NCBI RefSeq assembly: GCF_017876535.1
Contig: NZ_JAGIOF010000004.1
Location: 124,001 to 188,000 of the forward strand
DNA: 64,000 bases
Reading direction: 5' to 3'
Source of the DNA: Paeniglutamicibacter kerguelensis
Lineage (GTDB): Bacteria; Actinomycetota; Actinomycetes; Actinomycetales; Micrococcaceae
Made by a program: the position numbers and the translations under genes
Notes under the pieces: generated by a model
What the model saw: only the letters and a program-made list of their open reading frames with translations
What the model was told of the DNA's origin: nothing
Databases searched by the model: none
Shown here: positions 18,467 to 26,695 of the stretch, piece after piece
Position numbering within the stretch: position 1 is the stretch's first letter
Layout: each line of letters begins with the position of its first letter

Positions 18467-21163
18467 TCAGTTCCCCGCGTCCCGGTGATCCCCGAGGGCC
18501 ACGGTTCCGGCGTCCCCGTCCACGGTGACCATGTCCCCGGTGCGGATCCGGCGGGTCGCCACCCCGGTGCCCAGCACGGCGGGAATCCCGTATTCCCGGG
18601 CCACGATCGAACTGTGGCTCAACGGGCCGCCGACATCGGTGACCACCGCCGCGGCCATGGCAAAGAGCGGGGTCCAGGCCGGGGTGGTCATCCGGGCCAC
18701 CAACACCTCCCCGTATTGCATCGAGGCGAAGTCGTCAGGCCCGGCCAGCACCCGGGCCGGGGCGCGCACGGTCCCCAGGCTGGCGCCCACCCCCTTGATC
18801 ACGTCCCCGGTCTGGGTCTGCAAACCGGCGGGCATCATCCCGGACAGGGCCTTGTCCGCCCAGCGGGCGACCGGAAGCATCTGCGGGGCGTCGGCCCGGC
18901 GCCGGGCCTTCCACAGGGCTTTGCGCTCGGCCACGGCCCCGGCCCGCACCGGTTCGGGAGCGCCGGTGATCCGGACAGGGCCCGGCCCGCCGTCGCCCGC
19001 CGCCGGGGCGGGATCCGCCAGGCCGAAGCCGTTGGCGGCCTGCAGCTCGGCGAGCCGCAGCCAAAATACGTCCTCGGCCGCTCCCACGACCCCGGCCGTC
19101 TTCAGCCGCTCCCCCAGTTCCAGCAGCATGGACCGCAGCAGCGGCCAGGCCAGTCCGATGTCGGAGAGCGCATCCTCGCGCATCGGCGCCGCCTTTTGCG
19201 TCCAGGCCAGCAAGCGCCCGAAGTTCCGGGCCTTGCGCCCTTCAAGGTGCGCCATGATCCGTGCGGTGTTTTCCTCGCGGCGTTGCGCCGAATTGCGCTG
19301 GCGTTCGTGGGGGTTTCCGCCCTCGCCGCGCAGGTTGAATTTCAGCGTGTCCAGCAGCTGCGCGGGGGCATCGGCCGGCACCGGGGTGGCGAAGTCCAGG
19401 TTGTAGACCGCATGCCCGAACCTTTGCAGGTGGGTCCGGAAGCGTTCCAGGAACTCGATGCGGTCGGGATCGGGGGCGGAACCGGGCGCCGGCCAGTCCC
19501 CGCGGGCGCCTGGATCCAACACCTCGGCGGCGAGGGCAGAGGTGTCCGTGGCCAGCAGCCGGGCGGAGAGCCCCGGGCGCTCGCGGGCCCAGGCGGCGAG
19601 GTCGTACAGCGAGTACTCGGCCCGGATCGGTTCGCTGTCGAATCCCAGCAGGAAGGTGTCGGCGACCGGGTCCCCCGGGGCCTTGACCAGCTTGTCGTAG
19701 AACGCCCGGAACGCGATCTCGCTGGTCGCCGCCATCGGCACCACGGACTGCACGGCGGTGTAGTACCGGGTTCCGGCGTCCAGCAGCTCGACCGCAGCCG
19801 CCAGCAGCTCGTCCCCGGGCAGCGGCTTCCAGTCCCGTTGTTCCCAAGCCTCGATGGCCGCGCGGTACGCGGGGTGGGATTCGTTTTTCCAGCCGTCCAA
19901 TCCCATCCCCGCCTGCGAGCGGCCCAGCCGGGCCACGGCGATCGGGGACAGTGCGAACACGCGCATGAATCCGGAGGCCCGGTAATAGTAGTAGGCGTAG
20001 CCGTTGACGGTGGGCAACCCCAGGTCGCCCTTGTGCATGACGTTGCGCCCGAAGGCCTTGGACATCAGGGATCCCAGGGATGCGGTCACCGAGGGGTCGA
20101 TGAGGTCCGCGAAGAGCGGGGTCAGCGGGTCGGGCAGCTGTTCCACGATGCTGGCGCGGAAATACAGGCCGTGCCTGTAGGGAAGCTGCCAGGTCTCGGG
20201 CGCAGCGGCCTCCGGGTCCGGCAGTGCGGTGATCGGCCGGGCCTGGAGAATGCGGAACACACCGCCGGACCTGGCCCATTCAATGTCCTGCGGGACACCG
20301 AAGTGCCTTGCGATCCTGAGTCCCAGGCTGGCCAGGCGTTGCGCCTCCCCGGTGCCGAGCACGGCCTTGTTGCGCAGGTCTTCGGGCACCGGGGTTTGGC
20401 CGGTCCGATTCCCGGCATTAACGGTCATGGTGTCCTTGGAGGCGACGCTGCTGGAGAGCACCTTCAGGGTCCCGGCGTCGACCACGAGGTCGTCGGTGCT
20501 CACCAGTCCTCCGACCACCGATTCGCCGAGCCCCCAGGCCGCCCCGATCACGATCTCGCCCCGGTTGCCGGAGGCGGGGTTGGCCGTGAACATGACCCCG
20601 GCGGCATCGGCATCGACCATTACCTGGATGACCACGGCCAGGGCGACGTCCTGCGGCGCGATGCCGGCCCGGGTCCGGTAGGACATGGCCCGTTCGGTCC
20701 ACAGCGAGGCCCAGCATTCGCGGACGGCGTCGAGCAGGTCGTCGGCCCCGATGACATTCAGGTACGTTTCCTGCTGCCCGGCGAAGCTGGCCTCGGCCAG
20801 GTCCTCTGCAGTGGCGGACGAACGGACCGCGACCGGCACGCCTTCCCCGTTTCCGGTGCCCAGCCCCTTGTAGGCCTCACGCAGTTCCCGGGCCATCTCC
20901 CCGGGAATCAGCCCGGCCGCGAACAGCGCGGCAATGGATCCGGCGGCCTCTGCGCTTTCCTCCGGCGGGGCGGCGGCCAGCTTCAGGATCCGTTCCTCCA
21001 GCCGGTTGGCGGCAACGAACGCCCGGTAGGCGTCGGTGGTGAGCACGCACCCGGACGGCACCGGGAAACCGGCGGTGACCAGTTCTCCGAGGTTCGCGGC
21101 TTTTCCTCCGGCAAAGTCGATGTCCGTTGCCCCGATGGTGTCCAGGTCCCTGATGTAGCGCAT
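18467..21163 (-). CDS. Rifampin phosphotransferase-like / PEP-synthase-family protein
   Basis: An 898-residue phosphotransferase. The N-terminal ATP-binding domain (GGKAANLGEL at ~19-28, RSSATAEDLAEASFAGQQET at ~114-133, ILQARPIT near 330) is followed by a ~400-residue central domain and a C-terminal swivelling His domain with catalytic His850 in GGPLSHSSIVAREYG. The domain order ATP-linker-His matches rifampin phosphotransferase (Rph, about 867 residues) rather than PEP synthase, whose His domain is central. Rph transfers phosphate to the ansa hydroxyl of rifamycins; here that activity is inferred. A RAE-like 20-mer lies 80 nt upstream. The ATG at 21163 has AGG close by; no partner gene is required. 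Confidence 0.8.
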   Translation of the reverse strand: MRYIRDLDTIGATDIDFAGGKAANLGELVTAGFPVPSGCVLTTDAYRAFVAANRLEERILKLAAAPPEESAEAAGSIAALFAAGLIPGEMARELREAYKGLGTGNGEGVPVAVRSSATAEDLAEASFAGQQETYLNVIGADDLLDAVRECWASLWTERAMSYRTRAGIAPQDVALAVVIQVMVDADAAGVMFTANPASGNRGEIVIGAAWGLGESVVGGLVSTDDLVVDAGTLKVLSSSVASKDTMTVNAGNRTGQTPVPEDLRNKAVLGTGEAQRLASLGLRIARHFGVPQDIEWARSGGVFRILQARPITALPDPEAAAPETWQLPYRHGLYFRASIVEQLPDPLTPLFADLIDPSVTASLGSLMSKAFGRNVMHKGDLGLPTVNGYAYYYYRASGFMRVFALSPIAVARLGRSQAGMGLDGWKNESHPAYRAAIEAWEQRDWKPLPGDELLAAAVELLDAGTRYYTAVQSVVPMAATSEIAFRAFYDKLVKAPGDPVADTFLLGFDSEPIRAEYSLYDLAAWARERPGLSARLLATDTSALAAEVLDPGARGDWPAPGSAPDPDRIEFLERFRTHLQRFGHAVYNLDFATPVPADAPAQLLDTLKFNLRGEGGNPHERQRNSAQRREENTARIMAHLEGRKARNFGRLLAWTQKAAPMREDALSDIGLAWPLLRSMLLELGERLKTAGVVGAAEDVFWLRLAELQAANGFGLADPAPAAGDGGPGPVRITGAPEPVRAGAVAERKALWKARRRADAPQMLPVARWADKALSGMMPAGLQTQTGDVIKGVGASLGTVRAPARVLAGPDDFASMQYGEVLVARMTTPAWTPLFAMAAAVVTDVGGPLSHSSIVAREYGIPAVLGTGVATRRIRTGDMVTVDGDAGTVALGDHRDAGN

Positions 21164-21243
21164 CCTGCATGCCCCTTTCGCTTTCTCCGGCGTGCCGCGG
21201 CCATCCCGTCCGGCTGTTTGTAGTCTTGCACCGGCCGTGCACC

Positions 21244-21263
21244 GGGGCTAGGCGCAAGGTACC
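21244..21263. promoter_or_regulatory. Possible rifamycin-associated element (RAE)
   Basis: GGGGCTAGGCGCAAGGTACC agrees at 15 of 20 positions with the RAE palindrome as I remember it (GGGGCTTGCGGCAAGGCCCC). RAEs occur upstream of actinobacterial rph, rgt and helR genes. The motif lies about 80 nt before the Rph-like start. The consensus is from memory, so this is tentative. Confidence 0.35.
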
Positions 21264-21405
21264 GGCGCAGGGAATTTCTTGGGTCTCCGTGGGTATCCGG
21301 CAAACCCGGATTCAGCCGGCGCGGCAGCCGCACCGGCCATGTTGTTCCGGGTGCCTCGACGGTTCCCGGAACGAAGTCCCCGTGGGGTTCGGGGCTGGCG
21401 TCGAG

Positions 21406-21717
21406 CTACGTCGGAAGACCCGGAACGGCAACGATTTGTTCGTAGTGCTCCACGGTCGGGAACGGCGAGTAGAAATGGTGCAGCAGCCCGCGCCATTCTT
21501 GGTACTCCGAGGAGCCCCGGAATCCCTCTGTGTGGTCTTCCAGGGTTCGCCATTCAACCAGCAGCAGGTACGTGGACGGGCTTTCGAGGGAGCGTGAGAG
21601 TGTGAGGCCCTGAAAACCCGTCATGGACGAAATGATTGATTTTGCCTTGCCGAAGGCAACCTCGAATTCGCCCTCCATACCGGGCCTGACTGCGAGCAAT
21701 GCATGTTCAGTGGCCAT
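21406..21717 (-). CDS. Antibiotic biosynthesis monooxygenase (ABM) family protein
   Basis: A 103-residue single ABM domain (ferredoxin-like dimeric alpha-beta barrel): VRPGMEGEFEVAFGKAKSII, GFQGLTLSRSLESPSTYLLL, VEWRTLEDHTEGFRGSSEYQ. The length is typical of the family. Members include quinone monooxygenases and haem-degrading enzymes; the Asn/His haem ligands of IsdG type are not evident, so a small-molecule or quinone role is more likely. The ATG at 21717 was chosen over an upstream start with poor composition. It lies between the Rph-like gene and a short-chain reductase on the same strand, with gaps of 242 and 92 nt. Confidence 0.85.
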   Translation of the reverse strand: MATEHALLAVRPGMEGEFEVAFGKAKSIISSMTGFQGLTLSRSLESPSTYLLLVEWRTLEDHTEGFRGSSEYQEWRGLLHHFYSPFPTVEHYEQIVAVPGLPT

Positions 21718-21809
21718 TCGGCAATTCTGCCCCAGCTTCGCGGGTTGCGGGAACAAAAGCGGAATCGCGCCAGCGTGGCAGGCTGTTGGTGCGGTCTTGG
21801 GTGCACCAC

Positions 21810-22604
21810 TCAGTATGCGCGATTCCGGATCGCCTCAAGTTGCTCGAGAACCCGGACCGGTTCGTCGGCGAGGGGGAAGTTTTCAGGATCGAGAACGCCA
21901 TCAAGGTTCCCCCGCGGATCGGCTTGCAGTGCCGCAAACACCTGCCCAAGGTCGGACTGGGCCGGTCCTTTCCCGGCAACAAGTTCGAAGGTCTTGCGTG
22001 CTGCCGCCGGCGAGGTGAGGCTCGCAACCAGAACCTCTGCGATCTGCCGGCGGGCGATGGCCCCATCGCTGGCATCGCCGGCGCGTCTCCGATCACCTTG
22101 GAGCATGACGATTCGATGTTGGTCGGCATCGTTGTAGTCGAACCATCCCGGCCGGACGATGGTGAAAACGTTGCCGCTGGCACGTACGACCCGCTCCGCA
22201 CGCCGTTTCCAGTCGTGCGCACCCGAGGCCCTGTTGTAGCTGCCGTCGTGGACGGTGACGCCGATGGCCGTCATCAGGACAATGCGCACCGGGCGCCCGG
22301 ACAGGGCTCGAAGAATGTTGTGCACACCGCCATAATCAACGGCTTCCGTGGCGGTTGGCCCTCCGCCGCGGGATCCGTGGGTAAAGATGACCGCATCGAT
22401 TCCCTCGACGACCCCGGCGAGGGCTTCCCCGTCTGTCAGATCGCCCGGGGCCACATCGGTGCCTGCCGGAAGCGACGCGGCCTTCGCTTGGTCTCGCACG
22501 AGTGCGCGAACCTTGAACCCCTTGGCCAGCGCTTCCGCGACGACCGGTCGCCCAATGCTCCCAGTCGCGCCGACAACGAGCACGGTCCGGATGGATTCTG
22601 ACAT
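21810..22604 (-). CDS. NAD(P)-binding atypical SDR family protein
   Basis: A 264-residue Rossmann protein of the NmrA/atypical SDR type. The dinucleotide motif VVGATGSIGRPVV is at ~10-22, followed by ALVRDQAKA, and VLMTAIGVT at the end of strand 5. Family members are NAD(P)H-dependent reductases or NADP-binding regulators. AAGGA precedes the ATG at 22604 with a good spacer. It is preceded by an aldo/keto reductase gene on the same strand (114-nt gap), probably one transcription unit. Substrate unknown. Confidence 0.85.
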   Translation of the reverse strand: MSESIRTVLVVGATGSIGRPVVAEALAKGFKVRALVRDQAKAASLPAGTDVAPGDLTDGEALAGVVEGIDAVIFTHGSRGGGPTATEAVDYGGVHNILRALSGRPVRIVLMTAIGVTVHDGSYNRASGAHDWKRRAERVVRASGNVFTIVRPGWFDYNDADQHRIVMLQGDRRRAGDASDGAIARRQIAEVLVASLTSPAAARKTFELVAGKGPAQSDLGQVFAALQADPRGNLDGVLDPENFPLADEPVRVLEQLEAIRNRAY

Positions 22605-22718
22605 GTTGTTTCCTTTCACTACGATCGATATCGCAAGCCGAAGCGGACGGGCTGCCCGCGGTTGGTTCCAGCCTCAGTTCAGGGAGAAAGCGGTCCGTGC
22701 GGAATCATCCGCCGCGGG

Positions 22719-23600
22719 TCAGGCCTCGGGAATGACGCGCCCGAACCCCTCGGACGTGATCAGCTCGGGTTCCGGCCCGCCGCGCACGCCCGTGTCGAGT
22801 GCATCAATGGCGTCGAGCTCCTCGGGCGCCAGCTCGAAGTCGAAAACGTTGAAATTCTCGGCAATCCGCTCCGGGCGCGTGGATTTCGGGATGGCCGATC
22901 GCCCCTGTTGCAGGTGCCACCGGAGCATCACCTGCGCGGCCGACTTGCCGTGCTTCTTCGCGATCGTGAGCAGGGTTTCGTCCTTGAGGGTGCGCTTCCC
23001 TCCATCCCGGTAAAACGTGATGCCGCCGATGGGTGACCACGCCTGGGTGAGGATGCCGTGGGCGGCGTCGAGGGCAACGACGTCGCGTTGCTGGAAGTAG
23101 GGGTGCATCTCGATCTGGTTGACCGCGGGGACCACTTCCGTGGCAGCAAGCAACCGTGAGAGGTGCTCGACCATGAAGTTGCTGACCCCGATGGCGCGGA
23201 CCTTGCCGTCCGAGTACAGCTTCTCCAGCGCCTTGTACGCGGCGATCGATCGTTCGAAGGACGTGGGTACGGCCTGGTGCAGGATCAATAGGTCGATCTG
23301 TTCGAGGCCCAGTTTCGCGGAGGACTTCTCGAAGGCATGAAGGGTTTCGTCGAACCCGTAGTCGGTGACCCAAATTTTCGTCTCGACAAAGACTTCGTTG
23401 CGGGGCAGGCCAGAATCCCGGACCCCCTGGCCCACCTCGCGTTCGTTGAGGTATGCGGCGGCCGTATCGATGTGTCGATAGCCGACACGCATCGCTTCGG
23501 CGACGGCGGCCGTGGTTTCGTCGGGAGGTGTTTGAAAGACCCCCAGGCCCACTGCGGGCATGGTGACACCGTTGTTCAGGACTAGGTTCGTAGCTGTCAT
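22719..23600 (-). CDS. Aldo/keto reductase
   Basis: A 293-residue TIM-barrel oxidoreductase of the 2,5-diketo-D-gluconate reductase-like group. The catalytic tetrad is visible: Asp and Tyr in YRHIDTAAAYLNE (~45-57), Lys in VETKIW (~80) and His in LLILHQAVP (~113). The NADPH-binding C-terminal segment IPKSTRPERIAENFNVFDFE is typical. It reduces aldehydes or ketones with NADPH; the actual substrate is unknown. The start is the ATG at 23600. Likely co-transcribed with the SDR gene downstream. Confidence 0.92.
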   Translation of the reverse strand: MTATNLVLNNGVTMPAVGLGVFQTPPDETTAAVAEAMRVGYRHIDTAAAYLNEREVGQGVRDSGLPRNEVFVETKIWVTDYGFDETLHAFEKSSAKLGLEQIDLLILHQAVPTSFERSIAAYKALEKLYSDGKVRAIGVSNFMVEHLSRLLAATEVVPAVNQIEMHPYFQQRDVVALDAAHGILTQAWSPIGGITFYRDGGKRTLKDETLLTIAKKHGKSAAQVMLRWHLQQGRSAIPKSTRPERIAENFNVFDFELAPEELDAIDALDTGVRGGPEPELITSEGFGRVIPEA

Positions 23601-23733
23601 GTCGGCAACGCTACGCCCCTGTCGGCAGAGGTGGGAGGCACTGTCATTACCTGTTGTTCCAGGCCCTCCCACGCAAAAACTGCGCGATCCGGTGTAACCG
23701 GCAGCTAGGCCGAGGCAATTTCAAGACCGTAGC

Positions 23734-24231
23734 CTAATTTTGGCCAGTCGACCGAGGTTCTAAAGAGGCGTTAACTCCCTTCAGCCAGCGGCGTCGATGG
23801 ATTCGTTCTGCCAAGACGGGGTAGCTATCCGACTTTCCCGGTATGTCCACGGGACCGCCTGGACCCCCTCCGTCGAAACTTAGGTAGACCATCAGTGCTA
23901 TCGCGGGAATTGACGCGAAGCTGATCATGGTCAGTACCAGCCCATAGGCTTTCCCCGGCGGCTGCTTCTTTCGAGTTCGCAGTCGGAACCCTGCAAGGAA
24001 TGTCCCAAACGACATTCCCCTGGAGTAAAGCCAAAAATTGATTGCCATGACTGACAGCAACATCCCCAGAGCCAACTCGATTTGGTACTCCGGCGCGAAA
24101 AAGAACAAAGCAACGGTGGGCGCCCACACCAGGAGCGTATCGACAACGAGCGCGAAGAGAAGCGACGGCCAGTTCACGATCGATTGCTCGGGGATTTCCA
24201 CAAGCTGATTCTTCCACGCGATAGGTGGCAT
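23734..24231 (-). CDS. RDD-like integral membrane protein
   Basis: A 165-residue membrane protein with three to four hydrophobic helices (about 22-43, 50-68, 95-115). The FALVVDTLLVWAP and SFGTFLAGFRLRTRKKQPPGK segments follow the RDD-domain layout (charged residue in TM1, G-x-R-x-R before the third helix), although the first Arg of the R-D-D signature is absent. RDD proteins have been linked to ion and osmolyte transport; no specific role can be given. The start is the ATG at 24231. Single gene, facing away from trpS. Confidence 0.6.
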   Translation of the reverse strand: MPPIAWKNQLVEIPEQSIVNWPSLLFALVVDTLLVWAPTVALFFFAPEYQIELALGMLLSVMAINFWLYSRGMSFGTFLAGFRLRTRKKQPPGKAYGLVLTMISFASIPAIALMVYLSFDGGGPGGPVDIPGKSDSYPVLAERIHRRRWLKGVNASLEPRSTGQN

Positions 24232-24464
24232 ACGGATGGAAGCCTTGTCTACCCGCGCCGGATGAAGTTCCGGTCATATCGGAAACCGGTGACAATCGTT
24301 TTGGCACCAATCCCTCTCGCACACGACTTGGCAGCTGACCAGGTCAAGAAGTTGTCGTCGTGCGCAGGCACTTCTGTTCGCCCCAGTCACTATATATATT
24401 CAGGGCAATGCGACCCACGATGAGAATCCAAACAATCCAGGGCCTTGGGTCGTAGTATTGGGCC

Positions 24465-24503
24465 ATGAACCTTAACCGCATGTCTTGGTGGTGGCTGTCC
24501 TAG
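24465..24503 (+). CDS. Trp-rich attenuator leader peptide
   Basis: The 12-residue peptide MNLNRMSWWWLS has three consecutive Trp codons (24486-24494) followed by Leu, Ser and TAG. A TAGTAT -10 box at 24453-24458 sits 6 nt before the ATG, so the transcript probably begins at or near the start codon. The peptide itself is expected to have no function; ribosome stalling on the Trp codons senses charged tRNA-Trp and controls the downstream trpS gene. Similar ribosome-mediated attenuation has been described for auxiliary trpS genes of Streptomyces. Confidence 0.85.
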   Translation: MNLNRMSWWWLS

Positions 24504-24554
24504 CAGCCGGTTCAATCATGTCCGCGGGCTGTACAGCAGCCCGCGAAGCCTTTT
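24504..24554 (+). terminator. Transcription attenuator of auxiliary trpS
   Basis: The terminator hairpin is a 9-bp perfect stem CGCGGGCTG (24523-24531) / CAGCCCGCG (24537-24545) with loop TACAG and TTTT at 24551-24554. CAGCC at 24504-24508, directly after the leader stop, can pair either with GGCTG in the leader (24493-24497) or with GGCTG of the terminator arm (24527-24531). A ribosome stalled on the Trp codons frees it for the second pairing (antiterminator); a ribosome at the stop codon covers it and lets the terminator form. Confidence 0.82.
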
Positions 24555-24608
24555 ACTCCGCTATCCGCAGCACTGTGCAGCCTCACACGCTCAGATAGAG
24601 GAATAGCC

Positions 24609-25649
24609 ATGAATTCATTTGCCACTGCGGAACTGCGCTCAACCCATCTAGTGCGGGCCATCGCGGAAACACCCCGGAATTACCGGGTCTTGACCGGCGA
24701 ACGGCCGACAGGCCCTTTGCACCTCGGACACTTCTTCGGGAGCATCGTGGAGCGCCTACGGCTCCAAAACGCCGGGGTCGAGTCATTCTTGATCCTTGCC
24801 GACTACCAAGTGATCACCGATCGGGATTCGATGCCCCGCGTGCGCGAATACGTCCACGGAGCCGTCTTGGACTACCTGGCCGCCGGCATGGATCCGGAGC
24901 AAACGACGATCTTCACCCATTCATCGGTACCCGCCCTGAACCAGCTCCTGCTCCCATTTCTCAGCCTCGTCACGGAGGCAGAGTTACACCGCAACCCCAC
25001 AGTGAAAGCGGAATTGGCGGCGTCGGGACGGGCCCTCAGCGGGCTTTTGCTTACCTACCCGGTGCACCAGGCAGCGGATATCCTCTTCTGCAAGGGAAAC
25101 CTGGTCCCGATCGGGAAGGACAACCTGCCCCATGTCGAGATGACCCGTGTCATCGCCCGTCGCTTCAACGAACGCTATGGCAAGGTCTTTCCGGAGCCCG
25201 ACGCGTTGCTGACCGCCACGCCCGAGGTGCCCGGCCTTGACGGACGCAAGATGTCCAAGAGCTACGGAAACGCAATCTCGTTGGGGATGTCACCGGATGA
25301 AACTACCCAGGTCATCCGTCGCACCACCACCGACTCCGAGCGCCGGATCACCTTCGATCCACGGTCGCGCCCCGGTATCTCGGCGCTGCTTTCCACCGCT
25401 GCGCTGTGTCTGGGCGAGGCACCTGAATCGATCGCGGATGGGCTTGGGGACGCGGGCAGCGGGGCACTCAAGAAATTGACGTCGGACGCCGTAAACGACT
25501 TCCTTGCCGGTCACCGGGAACGCCGGGCCGATTTGTCCAAGGACCCTGCCTTGGTCAGGGAAATCCTCAAACGAGGCAACGAACGAGCCAACCATGAAGC
25601 CAACCAAACACTCGATGAGGTGCGCATGGCCATGGGCACGCACTACTGA
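24609..25649 (+). CDS. trpS: Auxiliary tryptophanyl-tRNA synthetase (type II)
   Basis: A 346-residue class I synthetase. The HIGH-equivalent is HLGH at 38-41 in ERPTGPLHLGHFFGS, and KMSKS is at 214-218. The GERPTGPLHLGH wording, LILADYQVITD and the C-terminal RAELSKDPALVREIL-like tail resemble Deinococcus TrpRS II and the indolmycin-resistant Streptomyces TrpRS1 rather than the housekeeping enzyme. It charges tRNA-Trp and probably confers tolerance to Trp analogues or acts under Trp limitation, consistent with the attenuator in front. AGAGGA 6 nt before the ATG is a good ribosome-binding site. A hairpin terminator follows at 25701. Confidence 0.93.
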   Translation: MNSFATAELRSTHLVRAIAETPRNYRVLTGERPTGPLHLGHFFGSIVERLRLQNAGVESFLILADYQVITDRDSMPRVREYVHGAVLDYLAAGMDPEQTTIFTHSSVPALNQLLLPFLSLVTEAELHRNPTVKAELAASGRALSGLLLTYPVHQAADILFCKGNLVPIGKDNLPHVEMTRVIARRFNERYGKVFPEPDALLTATPEVPGLDGRKMSKSYGNAISLGMSPDETTQVIRRTTTDSERRITFDPRSRPGISALLSTAALCLGEAPESIADGLGDAGSGALKKLTSDAVNDFLAGHRERRADLSKDPALVREILKRGNERANHEANQTLDEVRMAMGTHY

Positions 25650-25700
25650 TCGATGACTTCCAGCGTGTGTCCCTTGCGGTTGCCAGGAGGGGCTGGTTCC

Positions 25701-25749
25701 ACGGTGTTCGCGCCTGACATGGAAATCATGCATCAGGCGCGAACACCGT
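25701..25749 (+). terminator. Hairpin terminator downstream of trpS
   Basis: A perfect 17-bp stem: 25701-25717 (ACGGTGTTCGCGCCTGA) pairs with 25733-25749, loop 15 nt. There is no long T tract after it. It lies 51 nt after the trpS stop. Confidence 0.7.
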
Positions 25750-26200
25750 TGACGGCAAGCGGCGTTACTCATATTGGCGCTAGACCCCGCTAAACGGCTT
25801 GCCCCAGGGGTAGTCCACCCATGGACCGACGCCCACTTCAGGGCAAGCATTCTCCGCGCCTTCTCGTACGACATGCGCGTCCGCAGGACAGCGTCCGCCT
25901 TGGAGAACAGCGTCCGCGTGGACGTGAAATTCTTCGGTCCCGTGGGCGAATCGTGCATCATATCGGCAGCTACGGATACGGCGCTTGAACCAGTATGACG
26001 GTCCCCAATATGCTGTGGCTCAAAACGCAACCGGCAGTTGTGAACTCATGCTTCCATCTTCGCACGCAACGACCAGCTCACACCCAGCCCGCAAGTGGCC
26101 ACGGATTCGTTGTGGCCCATGGAATCACTGCCATGTATTGGCACCTAGCCAGTCCGGCAACGGGTGGCTTTGGCGCTGGAAGGAGCCGGAAAAGCTCCAT
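25750..26200. other. 451-nt gap between trpS terminator and umuD
   Basis: No convincing gene. Open frames on both strands (for example minus 25290-26030) start with rare codons and lack protein character, and I recognise none. The segment lies directly downstream of umuD, where umuC would be expected; I could not recognise a umuC remnant in it. Confidence 0.45.
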
Positions 26201-26623
26201 TTAGACATGATGCAGGCAGCGGGTGACAACGCCCCAAATGCTCGTTTCCTCAAGGATGGCACCGGCTTCGGCGGCCGTTTGTTCGTCGCTGCAAAGAACC
26301 ATGGAGCCTTTGTGAAGGAGCAAACGGCGGATGACGAGTTCGCCCTCATGCACCGCGATGACAACCGACCCGTCCTTGGGAGTCAATGAACGGTCAACGA
26401 TGACTTCATCCCCGTGGGCGATTCCTGCCGAGGCCATGGAGTTCCCGGAAACCCGCATCAGGAATGTCGAGGTTCGGTCGCGAATCAGCAACCGGTTCAG
26501 ATCGATTCCGCCGTTGTAGTAGTCGCGTGCCGGGGATGGAAATCCCATTGCTTCGACGGCACCAACGGGCCCTTGTGATTCGGGACCGGGCGCGGGAAGT
26601 TGCGGCAAATTCATCCCGAACAA
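26201..26623 (-). CDS. umuD: UmuD-like S24 protein with altered self-cleavage residues
   Basis: A 140-residue LexA/UmuD-fold protein. GFPSPARDY, IDLNRLLI and GNSMASAGI match UmuD; Ser62 (GNSM) is the nucleophile. Two key positions differ from E. coli UmuD: the scissile Cys-Gly is Met26-Gly27, and the general-base Lys97 is Arg99 (ELVIRRL for EFTVKKL). Self-cleavage to UmuD' is therefore doubtful. The TTG at 26623 is preferred because AGGAGG stands 8 nt upstream; a GTG at 26632 abuts that motif, and an ATG at 26614 is far from it. It is isolated from umuC (12638), and no SOS box was seen. Confidence 0.82.
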   Translation of the reverse strand: MFGMNLPQLPAPGPESQGPVGAVEAMGFPSPARDYYNGGIDLNRLLIRDRTSTFLMRVSGNSMASAGIAHGDEVIVDRSLTPKDGSVVIAVHEGELVIRRLLLHKGSMVLCSDEQTAAEAGAILEETSIWGVVTRCLHHV

Positions 26624-26695
26624 CGCACACACCTCCTAGACCAAAGATTCGGCCATCAGCCTAGCAGTGCGGAGCCGACGGCGTTGCCCTCTGAC

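Noticed and set aside
25290-26030. 246-codon minus-strand frame opposite trpS
   Set aside because: Rare start codon, runs through the antisense of trpS and its terminator.
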